From positions 1 to 64,000 of the forward strand of contig URGL01000001.1 of NCBI GenBank assembly GCA_900547405.1: a stretch of 64,000 bases of DNA, written 5' to 3'. The first letter of the stretch is position 1, and each line of letters opens with the position of its first letter. Shown one piece after another: positions 34,389 through 42,840 of the stretch. The notes under the pieces are model-generated. The model saw only the letters and a list, made by a program, of their open reading frames with translations. It was not told the origin of the DNA and made no database searches. Both the position numbers and the translations under genes were made by a program. Source of the stretch: an uncultured Eubacteriales bacterium (GTDB taxonomy: Bacteria; Bacillota; Clostridia; Oscillospirales; Oscillospiraceae).

Positions 34389-34431
34389 TGGCCTCTCCTT
34401 TTTCTACTGTCTTGTCAGTTAACTAGTCACA

Positions 34432-34495
34432 ATTATATACATTTCTTTTCGCTTGTCAAGATTGATTTGACAAAGAATCCGGATTGTGATAAAAA
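34432..34495. promoter_or_regulatory. Back-to-back promoters of the EIIC-like gene and niaR
   Basis: The minus strand has TTGACA (complement of 34454-34459), a 16-base spacer and TATAAT (34432-34437). The plus strand has TTGACA (34467-34472), a 17-base spacer and TAAAAA (34490-34495). The two -35 boxes face each other as an inverted repeat, TTGTCAA (34453-34459) and TTGACAA (34467-34473), so one dimeric repressor there would block both. A separate AGTTAACT palindrome lies at 34417-34424. Confidence 0.75.
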
Positions 34496-34522
34496 GGACA
34501 GGAAGAGAAGGAGGTACTGCCT

Positions 34523-35038
34523 ATGACCGGTGAGGAACGAAGAACTCAAATCCTGCAAATGCTCAAAGATCAAACCTCTCCCCTGTCAGGAACCGCCCTG
34601 GCAGACGCCTTTCATGTGAGCCGCCAAGTTATTGTCCAAGACATTGCCCTGATGCGGGCGGAGAACCACCGTATCCTCTCTACGAACCGGGGCTACCTGT
34701 ACCACAGAACGGACAGCGCAGGGCTGCTCCCCAAGCGGGTCGTATCCGTCCGGCACACCACTGAGCAGGTGTTAGAGGAATTTATGACCATCCTGGAGCT
34801 TGGGGGAAAAATCCTGGATGTGGTGGTGGAGCATGAACTGTATGGGCAGATTCGGGTAGACCTGATGATTGAGTCCCAGCAGGATGCACAGGAGTTTTAT
34901 GAAAAGCTGATGCAGTCCAAGGATGAACCTTTAAAAATTCTGACCGGTGACTGCCACTATCACACGATTGCAGCCCCCTCGGAAAAACTGCTGGATTTGA
35001 TTGAGCAAGCCCTTCAGAAGGATGGATTTTTACGATGA
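34523..35038 (+). CDS. niaR: Niacin-responsive transcriptional repressor NiaR
   Basis: The 171-residue protein has an N-terminal HTH_11 domain (RRTQILQMLKDQTSPLSGTALADAFHVSRQVIVQDIALMRAE). The C-terminal 3H domain has three conserved His regions: SVRHTTEQVLEEF, VVEHELYGQIRVDL and TGDCHYHTIAAPS. NiaR (YrxA) represses NAD biosynthesis and niacin uptake genes when niacin is bound. A GGAGGTACT ribosome site precedes the ATG. Confidence 0.92.
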   Translation: MTGEERRTQILQMLKDQTSPLSGTALADAFHVSRQVIVQDIALMRAENHRILSTNRGYLYHRTDSAGLLPKRVVSVRHTTEQVLEEFMTILELGGKILDVVVEHELYGQIRVDLMIESQQDAQEFYEKLMQSKDEPLKILTGDCHYHTIAAPSEKLLDLIEQALQKDGFLR

Positions 35039-35078
35039 AAAAAGCGGAGGTGTGTGAAATACAGCCTCCGTTTTTTCA
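35036..35078 (+). terminator. Terminator after niaR
   Basis: TGAAAAAAGCGGAGG pairs with CCTCCGTTTTTTCA, with one bulge, around a 14-base loop. The T-run is part of the stem. Confidence 0.85.
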
Positions 35079-35165
35079 TATATATCAGCGTAATTTATTG
35101 GCAACTATCGGTTGCATCTGGCGTTTTCTTGGACTTTTATGCAGATTATGAGTTTTTGCGCAGCA

Positions 35166-36041
35166 TTATTTTCTACGCTCCGTCAAGCTTTCCGCCAGAG
35201 CCTCCATATACTCAGTATCTCGGAACACGGACAGGCTGTCAATCGCCTCCTGGGTATACTGCTTAACCAACTCCTCACACTTTTCCACGCCGTACAAACG
35301 GACAAAGGTATTCTTGGCCCCATCTACACCCACAGCCTTCCCTAGCTCCTGCTGGGAGCCAATGACATCCAGAATATCGTCCCGAATCTGGAAGGCCAGG
35401 CCCAGCAGCGCGGCAAATCTGGCGGCGGCTTCCTTCTGGTCCTCCGTGCCGCCTCCGGCAATGACGCCGAGGACACAAGGGGCGATGATCAGCTTCCCGG
35501 TTTTCCGACTCTGGATATCCAGGACCTCCTGCTGGGTACACGCCCGCTCTTCGCTCATAATATCCAGCACCTGGCCGCCAATCATGCCAAGAGACCCGGC
35601 GCACTCGCTGAGGATCGCAATAGCGCTGCCGATCTGTCCGGGGTCTTTCAGCTCTGCCCGTGTGGCCACGGAGAAAGCATCCGTCAGCAGGGCATCCCCG
35701 GCCAGCACAGCCATTCCCTCGCCGTAAACCTTATGGTTGGTCAGGCGGCCCCGGCGGTAATCGTCATTATCCATGCAAGGCAGATCGTCGTGGATCAGAC
35801 TGTAGGTATGAATCATCTCCACGGCAGCCCCGAAAGGCAGAGCCTTTTCCGGCTTTTCTCCGCACATCCGGCACAATTCCAAGGCCAGAATGGGGCGCAG
35901 CCGTTTTCCGCCTGCCAGGAGGCTGTAGTTGGCTGCCTCAAAAATTGGCTGCTGTGGCTCAGATGCAAAAGGGGCATAGACAGAAGCCAGATACGCTTCG
36001 ATTTTTTCCCGATAAACACGGGTCTGTTCCTCAAATTTCAT
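35166..36041 (-). CDS. ispA: Polyprenyl (farnesyl) diphosphate synthase
   Basis: The 291-residue trans-prenyltransferase has the first aspartate motif HDDLPCMDNDDYRRG and the second QIRDDILD. It condenses IPP with DMAPP/GPP to farnesyl diphosphate. Start ATG 36041 overlaps the xseB stop region by 11 bases; a longer frame runs within xseB. The order xseA-xseB-ispA is the standard Firmicutes operon. Confidence 0.94.
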   Translation of the reverse strand: MKFEEQTRVYREKIEAYLASVYAPFASEPQQPIFEAANYSLLAGGKRLRPILALELCRMCGEKPEKALPFGAAVEMIHTYSLIHDDLPCMDNDDYRRGRLTNHKVYGEGMAVLAGDALLTDAFSVATRAELKDPGQIGSAIAILSECAGSLGMIGGQVLDIMSEERACTQQEVLDIQSRKTGKLIIAPCVLGVIAGGGTEDQKEAAARFAALLGLAFQIRDDILDVIGSQQELGKAVGVDGAKNTFVRLYGVEKCEELVKQYTQEAIDSLSVFRDTEYMEALAESLTERRK

Positions 36042-36264
36042 CGGCAAAGGGTTCCTCCTGAGGGGCACCGTCGGCCCCGGCTGTAATCTTCGTCACCTGC
36101 ATCTTGGCTTCCTCCAGCTGCTTGCCGCAGCTCCGGACAAGCTCCGTACCTTCCTGGAACAGCTTCAAAGACTCTTCCAGAGCTACATCTCCCCGCTCCA
36201 TAGCCCGGACGATCTCCTCCAGGCGCTGCATTTTTTCCTCAAAGGTCTTGGTTTTCGCTTTCAT
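36031..36264 (-). CDS. xseB: Exodeoxyribonuclease VII small subunit
   Basis: A 77-residue helical protein (FEEKMQRLEEIVRAMERGDVALEESLKLFQEG) with the XseB length and pattern. It binds several-fold to the large subunit XseA. Start ATG 36264 has AAGGAGGCTTCCC. It overlaps xseA by 26 bases and ispA by 11, so the three are coupled. Confidence 0.95.
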   Translation of the reverse strand: MKAKTKTFEEKMQRLEEIVRAMERGDVALEESLKLFQEGTELVRSCGKQLEEAKMQVTKITAGADGAPQEEPFADEI

Positions 36265-37468
36265 GGGAAGCCTCCTTAATAGAAAGAATGGATGCATTCA
36301 GTTTGCCATCGGCCAGGGAGACCACAATGCTCTCCCCAGTGGTTGTTTGCTTCACGGACCGAATCAATTCTCCGGTTTCCTTTTGAGCCATAGCATAGCC
36401 TCTGCTCAGAACCTTCAGTGGGCTCATAGCGTCCAGCTTGGCCACATTCGCCACATACTTCTGCTGCGCCTTGGACAGTTCTCGGTTTTGAGCTGCCAGG
36501 AGTTTCTCCTTTAGCAGCCCCAGGTCTTTCTCCCGCCGGTCCAGGTAGCCGGTGGGGCTGCGCAGAGCAGGAGAAGCAGCCAGCCCCTCTAGTCTTTGAC
36601 TGGCCAGCCGGAGCTGGCGGTTCAAGGCTCCGGTCATAGCGGCGGAGAAAGCGTCCAGATTTTGCGCCAAGGCCTCTCGGTCCGGTACCGCCAGTTCGGC
36701 ACCATTTGAGGGTGTAGCCGCCCGGAGGTCCGCCACATAGTCCGCAATGGTCACATCTGGCTCGTGACCCACAGCAGAGATGATGGGGATATGGGACTCA
36801 TAGATGGCATAAGCCACCCGCTCGTCATTAAATGCCCACAGGTCTTCAATAGAGCCGCCGCCCCGGCCGACAATCAAAAGGTCTGCCAAGTCGTGGGCGT
36901 TGGCATAGCGGATGGCGGAGACGATCTCCTCCGGTGCTTCCGCTCCCTGGACCCGGACAGGCAGCAGCCGCACGCTGCACAAGGGATAGCGTCTGCGCAG
37001 AATACGCAAAATATCATGAACTGCCGCCCCTGCAGAGCTGGTAACAATGCCGATCGTCTGGGGATACTTGGGGATAGGCTTTTTCTTCGCTGGATCGAAA
37101 AGTCCCTGCTGAGACAGCTTCTTTTTCAGCGCCTCAAATGCGGCATACAGGTCCCCAATGCCGTCCATTGCCATGGAGGACACATAGAGCTGGTACTGGC
37201 CGTCTCTGGGGTAGACAGAAATCCGCCCCAGCGCAATGACTTTCATACCGCTGGCGGGGCGGAATCGCAGAGACATGGCGTTTCCCTTAAACATAACACA
37301 TTTCAGGGCCGACTGCTCATCTTTCAGAGTGAAATAGTGGTGACCGGATGGATAAAGCTTGTAATTGCTGATTTCCCCTCGGACTGCCACTTGGGCAAGC
37401 ATCGGGTCCTCATTCATCCTGCCCTGAATATACGCGTTGATTTGGGTAATCGAATAAATCGTTGGCAT
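36239..37468 (-). CDS. xseA: Exodeoxyribonuclease VII large subunit
   Basis: The 409-residue protein has an N-terminal OB-fold (VRGEISNYKLYPSGHHYFTLKDE). The catalytic part follows with IGIVTSSAGAAVHDI, LLIVGRGGGSIEDLWAFNDERV and AVGHEPDVTIADYVADLRAATPSNGAEL, then a helical C-terminus. It degrades single-stranded DNA with XseB. It starts one base after the stop of the TsaD-like gene. Confidence 0.96.
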   Translation of the reverse strand: MPTIYSITQINAYIQGRMNEDPMLAQVAVRGEISNYKLYPSGHHYFTLKDEQSALKCVMFKGNAMSLRFRPASGMKVIALGRISVYPRDGQYQLYVSSMAMDGIGDLYAAFEALKKKLSQQGLFDPAKKKPIPKYPQTIGIVTSSAGAAVHDILRILRRRYPLCSVRLLPVRVQGAEAPEEIVSAIRYANAHDLADLLIVGRGGGSIEDLWAFNDERVAYAIYESHIPIISAVGHEPDVTIADYVADLRAATPSNGAELAVPDREALAQNLDAFSAAMTGALNRQLRLASQRLEGLAASPALRSPTGYLDRREKDLGLLKEKLLAAQNRELSKAQQKYVANVAKLDAMSPLKVLSRGYAMAQKETGELIRSVKQTTTGESIVVSLADGKLNASILSIKEASHESENQDL

Positions 37469-37469
37469 A

Positions 37470-38393
37470 TCACCCCTCCGTCAAGCGCTTTGCAAGCACC
37501 GCCACGCCCATGGCATTGTCCGTTGAAAACTGTGGCTGGGCAAAAATGGGGTTCAAGGGTGCCGTAAGCTCCCGGAGCATGGAATTAGAGGCCACACCTC
37601 CGGAAAAAACCACGTTCAATCCCGGATACCGCTCCATAGCCTGCCGTGTGGCGGCAACTACCGCCCCAGAAATGCAGCGCAGCGTGTACGCCGCTGTCTC
37701 CTCAGGGCTGCCGGAGGCGGCATAATACTGCTGGACTTTATTCTGCATACCGGAAAGAGAAAACTGAGCATCATTGCATTTGACCTGGAAGAAATCCTTC
37801 TTTTGCGCCTGGGCGCTCAGGGTGTCCAGCTGCTTTCCCGCCGGGAATGGGAGTCCCAGCAGCTGACCGGTACGGTCGATGAGCTGACCTGCGGATATAT
37901 CCGTGGTCCCGCCAATTTTTGTGCACTTCACATTCTTTCCCTCCGGCTCTACCAGCAGCAACTCAGTCGTGCCGCCGGAGAGATGCCAGGCCAAGTGAGG
38001 CTCCTCCATCTGTTCCAGCCGGTCCGCACTCCACAGAGCCGCTGCTACATGGCCCTGCTGATGGGATACCTCTACAAGAGGTACTTGCAAAGCCTGAGCC
38101 AACAGTGTCGCATGAGAAATGCCCACGAGAAAGCAGGGCATATAGCTTCCCTCCACGGCCCGGGGCCGAGTGCTGACGCCTACCGCGGTGATCTGCATCC
38201 CTTTAATATGGGAAAATAGCCTGCCAGACAGCTCCGGCAGGCTTTTGATATGGGCAAATACCGCATCGGACTGGCGCAGACCCAGCTCCCCTTGCTTGAC
38301 AGGGAGTAATTTGGAGCAGTTCTCCCCACCATCTCCGTCAAAAAAAGCAATGGAAGTAGTATAATTGCTGGTGTCAATGCCAATAGTCCCCAT
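37470..38393 (-). CDS. TsaD/Kae1-family paralogue (M22-like)
   Basis: The 307-residue ASKHA-fold protein begins MGTIGIDTSNYTTSIA. It keeps a metal-site HxxxH (SHQQGHVAAAL), the LSGGTTELLLVE turn, and a C-terminal VVFSGGVASNSMLREL and STDNAMGVAVL. Real TsaD makes the t6A base of tRNA with TsaB, TsaC and TsaE, which are not nearby. This paralogue sits between nusB and xseA, where folD lies in Bacillus. The start was set at ATG 38393 behind GGAGGAG. It may be a second, specialised TsaD or a protein of unknown task. Confidence 0.8.
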   Translation of the reverse strand: MGTIGIDTSNYTTSIAFFDGDGGENCSKLLPVKQGELGLRQSDAVFAHIKSLPELSGRLFSHIKGMQITAVGVSTRPRAVEGSYMPCFLVGISHATLLAQALQVPLVEVSHQQGHVAAALWSADRLEQMEEPHLAWHLSGGTTELLLVEPEGKNVKCTKIGGTTDISAGQLIDRTGQLLGLPFPAGKQLDTLSAQAQKKDFFQVKCNDAQFSLSGMQNKVQQYYAASGSPEETAAYTLRCISGAVVAATRQAMERYPGLNVVFSGGVASNSMLRELTAPLNPIFAQPQFSTDNAMGVAVLAKRLTEG

Positions 38394-38395
38394 GC

Positions 38396-38851
38396 TCACT
38401 TCTCCTCCTGGGGGAGGCTCCGGGCGAAGGCACCCAGAATGCCGTTGGTGAAGGAACCGGCCTCTTCTCCGTCGTACATCTTCGCCAGACGGACAGCCTC
38501 CGAGATGGCAACACCGGTTGGCACATCCTCCACAAAAAGGATCTCGTAGATAGCCAGCTGGAGCACACACCGGGTCAGCCGAGAGATCCGGGAGATATCC
38601 CAGCCGATGGAGAATTTGCGGATCTGCTCGTTGAGTTCATTCTCCCGGTTGGCAACACCGGATACCACACTGTCGATATAGCGCAGCTGGGCAGCACTGG
38701 GTCGGTCGGCGTAGACGGCATTCTCCTGAGAAAGGGAGGGATAGTATTCTTTATCAAGCCGCACCGCAACTTCCTGCTCCGGCTCCTGGCCGGTAAACTC
38801 TCTGGAATAGATCAGATGTACAGCCAGCTCTCTGGCGTTTCCTCTCGTCAT
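38396..38851 (-). CDS. nusB: Transcription antitermination factor NusB
   Basis: The 151-residue all-helical RNA-binding protein begins TRGNARELAVHLIYSREF and ends with the NusB signature helices (RLTRCVLQLAIYEILFVEDVPTGVAISEAVRLAKMYDGEEAGSFTNGILG). It joins NusE to keep RNA polymerase processive on rRNA operons. The next gene starts 2 bp after its stop. Confidence 0.96.
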   Translation of the reverse strand: MTRGNARELAVHLIYSREFTGQEPEQEVAVRLDKEYYPSLSQENAVYADRPSAAQLRYIDSVVSGVANRENELNEQIRKFSIGWDISRISRLTRCVLQLAIYEILFVEDVPTGVAISEAVRLAKMYDGEEAGSFTNGILGAFARSLPQEEK

Positions 38852-38863
38852 AGTCTCTCCTCT

Positions 38864-39232
38864 TTATTTCCTCGTAATGCCCCGAACGTTTACATTTACA
38901 GAAGTCACTTTCACACCGGTCATAGATTCCACCGCATTGGCGATGGCGGCCTGAACGCTATCAGCCACCTCTACCACGCTGTAGCCATAACGGATAACGA
39001 TATCGGCATCAATGGACACGGTATTGTCCTCAGAAATGTAGATCTTCAGGCCCTTACCCCAATTTCTCACGCCGATAAAGTCCGCAACCTCGTTGCCAGG
39101 CTTCACACTGAGACCGGCGGCACCCTCTACCTCTGCCAAAGCGTGTTCCGCAATTGCTTCTACCACATCTTCCGAAATCAAAACATTGCCGTTTTCCTGA
39201 GCCTGGCTAATGTACTGCTTATATTCAGCCAT
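38864..39232 (-). CDS. Asp23/Gls24 family protein (YqhY-like)
   Basis: The 122-residue protein carries the Asp23 domain (GNVLISEDVVEAIAEHALAEVEGAAGL, then IYISEDNTVSIDADIVIRYGYSVVEVADSVQAAIANAVESMTGVKVTSVNVNVRGI). Its place before nusB matches YqhY in Bacillus, which affects lipid homeostasis through acetyl-CoA carboxylase. It lies 12 bp before nusB and is likely the first gene of the operon. Confidence 0.92.
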   Translation of the reverse strand: MAEYKQYISQAQENGNVLISEDVVEAIAEHALAEVEGAAGLSVKPGNEVADFIGVRNWGKGLKIYISEDNTVSIDADIVIRYGYSVVEVADSVQAAIANAVESMTGVKVTSVNVNVRGITRK

Positions 39233-39337
39233 ATAGAAACCTCCTAAATCATCGCGCTGCCACTATGGCTTCGCATACTTTTGTTTATTGTATCACAAAT
39301 CCAGAAAAATACAACGTTTTTTTATGAACAAAGAAAA

Positions 39338-39363
39338 TCCGGCGGCTTATGGGCTCCGCCGGA
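39338..39363 (-). terminator. Terminator after the TepA-like gene
   Basis: TCCGGCGG (39338-39345) pairs with CCGCCGGA (39356-39363). On the minus strand TTTTCTTTG follows the stem. Confidence 0.8.
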
Positions 39364-39368
39364 ATAAA

Positions 39369-40064
39369 TCACAGTTTTTTCTGTTCTTTCTGTTTTTCAA
39401 TCATCCGGTGCAGGGCCGCGAGGGCGTCATTCAGGCCACCGAGATGATCGATGAGCCCGGAGGACACCGCCTCTTTGCCATAGAGAATGGTGCCTACATC
39501 CGTAGCCATCTCTCCGGTAGCCATCATATACTTTTCGAAGTCCTTCCGGCTGATGCGGGAGTTGGCGGTAACAAAGTCCGCAATTTGCTCCTGGATGCGC
39601 TGGAAATAGCGAAAAGTCTGGGGTGCCCCTACCACAAGCCCCGTCATCCGCACCGGATGGACTGTCATACTGGCTGTTGGGGTGATGAAGGACTTCTTGG
39701 TACACACTGCCAGAGGAATGCCGATGGAGTGGCCGCCACCCAGCACCAGAGAGACGGTTGGCTTTTTCATCCCGGCGATCATCTCCGCAATGGCAAGTCC
39801 CGCCTCGATATCTCCGCCTACGGTGTTCAGCAGCAGCAACAGCCCATCCACATCGTCACTTTCCTCGATGCCTGCCAGCAGAGGCAATACATGCTCATAT
39901 TTTGTGGTCTTTACCGTATCCGGAGCAACCTGGTGGCCTTCCACTTGGCCGATGATGGTCAGCGTATAAATATTTCCTTTGCTGGAGCGGGTCATATCTG
40001 AGCCAAGTTCCAGCACCTGTTCCCGCTCTTCCTTTTTCATCTCTGCGTTTTTCTCCGTTTCCAT
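39369..40064 (-). CDS. tepA: ClpP-class serine protease, TepA-like
   Basis: The 231-residue ClpP/crotonase-fold protein has catalytic Ser in the TepA-type motif GGGHSIGIPLAV, catalytic His in SMTVHPVRMTG, and a LLLLNTVGGDIEAGLAIAEMI helix. TepA in Bacillus is a membrane-associated protease implicated in secretion and sporulation. The start was set to ATG 40064 (METEKNAEMKKEE) behind AAAGGAGG rather than a longer frame. It is divergent from ybaK. Confidence 0.88.
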   Translation of the reverse strand: METEKNAEMKKEEREQVLELGSDMTRSSKGNIYTLTIIGQVEGHQVAPDTVKTTKYEHVLPLLAGIEESDDVDGLLLLLNTVGGDIEAGLAIAEMIAGMKKPTVSLVLGGGHSIGIPLAVCTKKSFITPTASMTVHPVRMTGLVVGAPQTFRYFQRIQEQIADFVTANSRISRKDFEKYMMATGEMATDVGTILYGKEAVSSGLIDHLGGLNDALAALHRMIEKQKEQKKL

Positions 40065-40191
40065 GGTTTTTCGCGCCTCCTTTTCCACTCTATCGTGCCC
40101 AAAAGACACAAATCCATTCCGGAAACATAATTTTGCACTTGCCTATTGCGAAAACGATCAAAATCGCTTATAATACAGCCGGTGATTCAAT

Positions 40192-40665
40192 ATGTCAGCA
40201 AAAACAAATGCGATCCGTCTTGTGGAAAAAGCAAACATTCCCTGCGAAGAAAAATTTTATGCCTACAGTGAGGACGATCTCAGCGGCGCCCATGCCGCTC
40301 AGGTTTTGGGTATCCCCGAGGAGCAGGTTTTTAAAACCCTGGTAGCCCGGGGTGTCAAAACTGGCATTAACGTGTTCTGTATCCCCGTGTGCTGCGAGCT
40401 GGACCTGAAAAAGGCCGCCAAAGCCGCCGGAGACAAAAACATGGAGCTGGTGGCGGTAAAGGAGCTCCTTGGCCTGACCGGCTATATTCGCGGCGGGTGC
40501 AGCCCCGTGGGTATGAAAAAGAAATACCCCACCTATATCGACGAGCTGTGCCTGCTGTGTGACCGAATTGCCCTCTCTGCAGGAGAGCGGGGCCATCAAA
40601 TGCTTGTGCCCCCGGAGCCCGTTGCGGAGCTGGTAGGGGCATCCATAGTAGATTTGACTGTATAA
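40192..40665 (+). CDS. ybaK: Cys-tRNA(Pro)/Cys-tRNA(Cys) deacylase YbaK/EbsC
   Basis: The 157-residue YbaK-family editing protein includes IPEEQVFKTLVARG (catalytic Lys), GYIRGGCSPVGMKKKYPTYID and SAGERGHQMLVPP. It hydrolyses mischarged Cys-tRNA(Pro) and protects translation fidelity. It is followed after 17 bp by a small TSCPD protein, probably in the same transcript. Confidence 0.93.
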   Translation: MSAKTNAIRLVEKANIPCEEKFYAYSEDDLSGAHAAQVLGIPEEQVFKTLVARGVKTGINVFCIPVCCELDLKKAAKAAGDKNMELVAVKELLGLTGYIRGGCSPVGMKKKYPTYIDELCLLCDRIALSAGERGHQMLVPPEPVAELVGASIVDLTV

Positions 40666-40682
40666 AAGAAAGGAACGACATA

Positions 40683-40928
40683 ATGCATTACGAATACGAA
40701 ACCAAAGGGACCTGCTCCCGCACCATCTTCTTCGATGTGGAAAACGGCATCCTTCACAATGTCCAGTTCGTTGGCGGCTGCAACGGCAACCTGAAGGGCA
40801 TTGGCGCTCTGGTGGAAGGCATGAAAGTTGAGGACGTTATTGACCGGGTGGAGGGCATCCGCTGCGGCATGAAGAGCACCTCCTGCCCCGACCAATTGGC
40901 CAAAGCGCTAAAGGAAACTTTGAAGTAA
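40683..40928 (+). CDS. TIGR03905 TSCPD-domain protein
   Basis: The 81-residue protein ends with the name-giving TSCPDQLAKAL motif and has CSRTIFFDVENGILHNVQFVGGCNGNLKGI, as in the TIGR03905 family of Clostridia. The TSCPD domain also occurs at the C-terminus of some ribonucleotide reductases, where its Cys residues may bind metal. The function of the stand-alone form is unknown. Confidence 0.92.
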   Translation: MHYEYETKGTCSRTIFFDVENGILHNVQFVGGCNGNLKGIGALVEGMKVEDVIDRVEGIRCGMKSTSCPDQLAKALKETLK

Positions 40929-40930
40929 GT

Positions 40931-40979
40931 GAAAAACCGCGTCGCCCGGTATTTTAAGTGCTGGGTGACGCGGTTTTCT
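40931..40979. terminator. Bidirectional terminator
   Basis: GAAAAACCGCGTCGCCC... pairs with ...TGGGTGACGCGGTTTTC, a long GC-rich stem with T-runs at both ends. It separates the TSCPD gene from the convergent pyruvyl-transferase gene. Confidence 0.9.
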
Positions 40980-42017
40980 CTATTTCAAATATTCATCTAA
41001 GGCCGCAAATTGGGCACCGGATCGCTTTTTCAACTCGGCAATATCCAGTCTTCCCCGCTCACTTTTCACGTATTCCAGCAGCGTTTCCCCGGTCATGCCT
41101 GCGGCTTCCAGAGCATTCCACATGGGACCTTGGAATCCGCAATCCGCCAGAACCTGGGTCTGCTTGGTACTGTAGACAATTGGCACCACATTTTTTCCCA
41201 GGACCCAGCCCAGAATCATGGCATGGAAGCGGGTTGCTATGATGGTTTCGCATTCGCTCATTTCCGCTAAAAACGTCCCCGGATCTCCCCGGTAACAGCT
41301 GACAGCAATGGATGCCGGGTTCGAAACCCTGGCCAATACCGCTTCCACCATCTCCTCGTCCCCTTCTGTGGCGCAGAAGCTTAACAGGCGGAGAGGGATT
41401 TTCTCCTCCAGGCAACGCTGACACAAATCCGCAATGGCGTTGCAATAGATCTCCCGCAAACCGTCATCCCGGAAAGCACCCTTGCGGGACACCAGACTGA
41501 TGCCAATGCCACGTCCCCTCTGGTATGGCAGAGCGGCATCATATCCAAACAGCACATCTGGTGCCCAGGTCACATTGGGAAGCTGCGAAAACTGTTCAAA
41601 GGAGGCCCGGTCCCGAAAACAGCAGCTCCGGACATTACGCAGCGCCTGCTCCAGACGCTGGCGGAATGCCGGAGAGTACTCCGTTTCGCAGTTGGGACCA
41701 ATGAGAAAGCAGGGCGCTCCCGAAAAATCCAGGGATGCCCCTTCCCACAAAATAGAGCCGCCGATGACAACGGTTCCATCCAGGCCCTGGCCGTCGAAGG
41801 GTTCCGCACCCAGACCCAGCATATGTCTTCCCTTCCGCCGGAGCCGGTCCCAGGCCCTCGGCAGACGGAGATTCGATTGGCTCAGAAAGGCTTTTTGATT
41901 GTCTCCAACGGCGTAGAGGTAGAACGCTGTCTCCGGATATCTTCTGGCAAGATGCAGCACAAACAGGTCGTCTCCCAGGTTGCTCTGGCAGTAGGCCTGG
42001 ACATACATACGTTTCAT
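40980..42017 (-). CDS. Polysaccharide pyruvyl transferase family protein
   Basis: The 345-residue protein has the family N-terminus (VQAYCQSNLGDDLFVLHLARRYP), VVIGGSILWEGA in the middle, and C-terminal CETIIATRFHAMILGWVLGKNVVPIVYSTK, in which the Arg-Phe-His is the conserved active-site region. Such enzymes add pyruvate ketals from PEP to surface sugars. It stands alone, without other glycan genes. A role in the wall or spore surface is possible. Confidence 0.87.
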   Translation of the reverse strand: MKRMYVQAYCQSNLGDDLFVLHLARRYPETAFYLYAVGDNQKAFLSQSNLRLPRAWDRLRRKGRHMLGLGAEPFDGQGLDGTVVIGGSILWEGASLDFSGAPCFLIGPNCETEYSPAFRQRLEQALRNVRSCCFRDRASFEQFSQLPNVTWAPDVLFGYDAALPYQRGRGIGISLVSRKGAFRDDGLREIYCNAIADLCQRCLEEKIPLRLLSFCATEGDEEMVEAVLARVSNPASIAVSCYRGDPGTFLAEMSECETIIATRFHAMILGWVLGKNVVPIVYSTKQTQVLADCGFQGPMWNALEAAGMTGETLLEYVKSERGRLDIAELKKRSGAQFAALDEYLK

Positions 42018-42080
42018 ATTGGGTCCTCCCCTGTGATTTTTGTTATTTTATCACATTTTTTCGGCTGAGGCAAGGTCCCC

Positions 42081-42109
42081 TTGCGAATTGGGGCTCAATG
42101 TGATATGAT
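42081..42109 (+). promoter_or_regulatory. Promoter of the HAD gene
   Basis: TTGCGA (42081-42086), a 17-base spacer and TATGAT (42104-42109), about 28 bases ahead of the HAD-family ATG. Confidence 0.6.
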
Positions 42110-42136
42110 TGTGTCAAACGTGAAAGGATGGATATT

Positions 42137-42790
42137 ATGAAACAGAAAGCCGTGCTTTTTGACTTGGACGGAACCCTAACGGAATCCGGGGAAGGAATCA
42201 TTAACTGCGCCCAATACGCCTTCCAGCAGATGGGCTATCCCGTGCCTCCGAGAGAGGAGATGGGCGTATTTGTAGGTCCACCTCTGTGGGGCACTTTTGA
42301 ACAGTTCGGCATCCCTAAGGAGCGGACGGACGAGGCGGTACGCATCTTCCGGAGCCGTTACATCCCCATCGGAAAATTTGAAAACAAGCCCTACGATGGT
42401 ATCCGTGAGCTGTTGGAGACCCTGGGCGAACAGGGCTGGACACGGTATGTGGCCACCTCCAAGCCAGAAACCACCGCCAGAGAAATTTTGGACCATTTTG
42501 ACCTATCCCGGTATTTCGACTGCATTTGCGGAGCAAATATCGAGAAGAATCTCTATGAAAAAGACCAGGTCATCGCCTACCTGCTGAGCCAGACCCAGGC
42601 CGGAGATCTGAAGATCATGGTGGGCGACACCAAATACGATGTCATCGGCGCCAAGGCTCACGGCATCCCCACCATCGGTGCCTCCTGGGGATACGGAGAT
42701 GTGGAGCAGATGCGTGCTGCCGGTGCAGCGGCAATTGTCGATAGGCCGGAGGAGTTGTTGGCGCAGCTGAATCAAATGGCAAATCAATAA
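42137..42790 (+). CDS. HAD-superfamily hydrolase (phosphoglycolate phosphatase/5'-nucleotidase-like)
   Basis: A 217-residue HAD phosphatase. It has motif I FDLDGTLTESG, motif II with VATSKPE, conserved Lys in NLYEKDQVIAYL and motif III MVGDTKYDVIGAKAHGI. The cap domain (helical, residues about 20-85) is of the GPH/PGMB type. The specific substrate cannot be read from sequence. ATG 42137 was chosen over 42128 because AAAGGATGG is then correctly spaced. Confidence 0.88.
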   Translation: MKQKAVLFDLDGTLTESGEGIINCAQYAFQQMGYPVPPREEMGVFVGPPLWGTFEQFGIPKERTDEAVRIFRSRYIPIGKFENKPYDGIRELLETLGEQGWTRYVATSKPETTAREILDHFDLSRYFDCICGANIEKNLYEKDQVIAYLLSQTQAGDLKIMVGDTKYDVIGAKAHGIPTIGASWGYGDVEQMRAAGAAAIVDRPEELLAQLNQMANQ

Positions 42791-42796
42791 ACATTT

Positions 42797-42840
42797 ACCC
42801 GTAGATATGGCCGCTGCGCCACACCTACGGGTCCTTTTTA
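42797..42840 (+). terminator. Terminator after the HAD gene
   Basis: ACCCGTAG (42797-42804) pairs with CTACGGGT (42825-42832), followed by CCTTTTTATT. It overlaps the stop of the convergent CarD-like gene. Confidence 0.8.
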
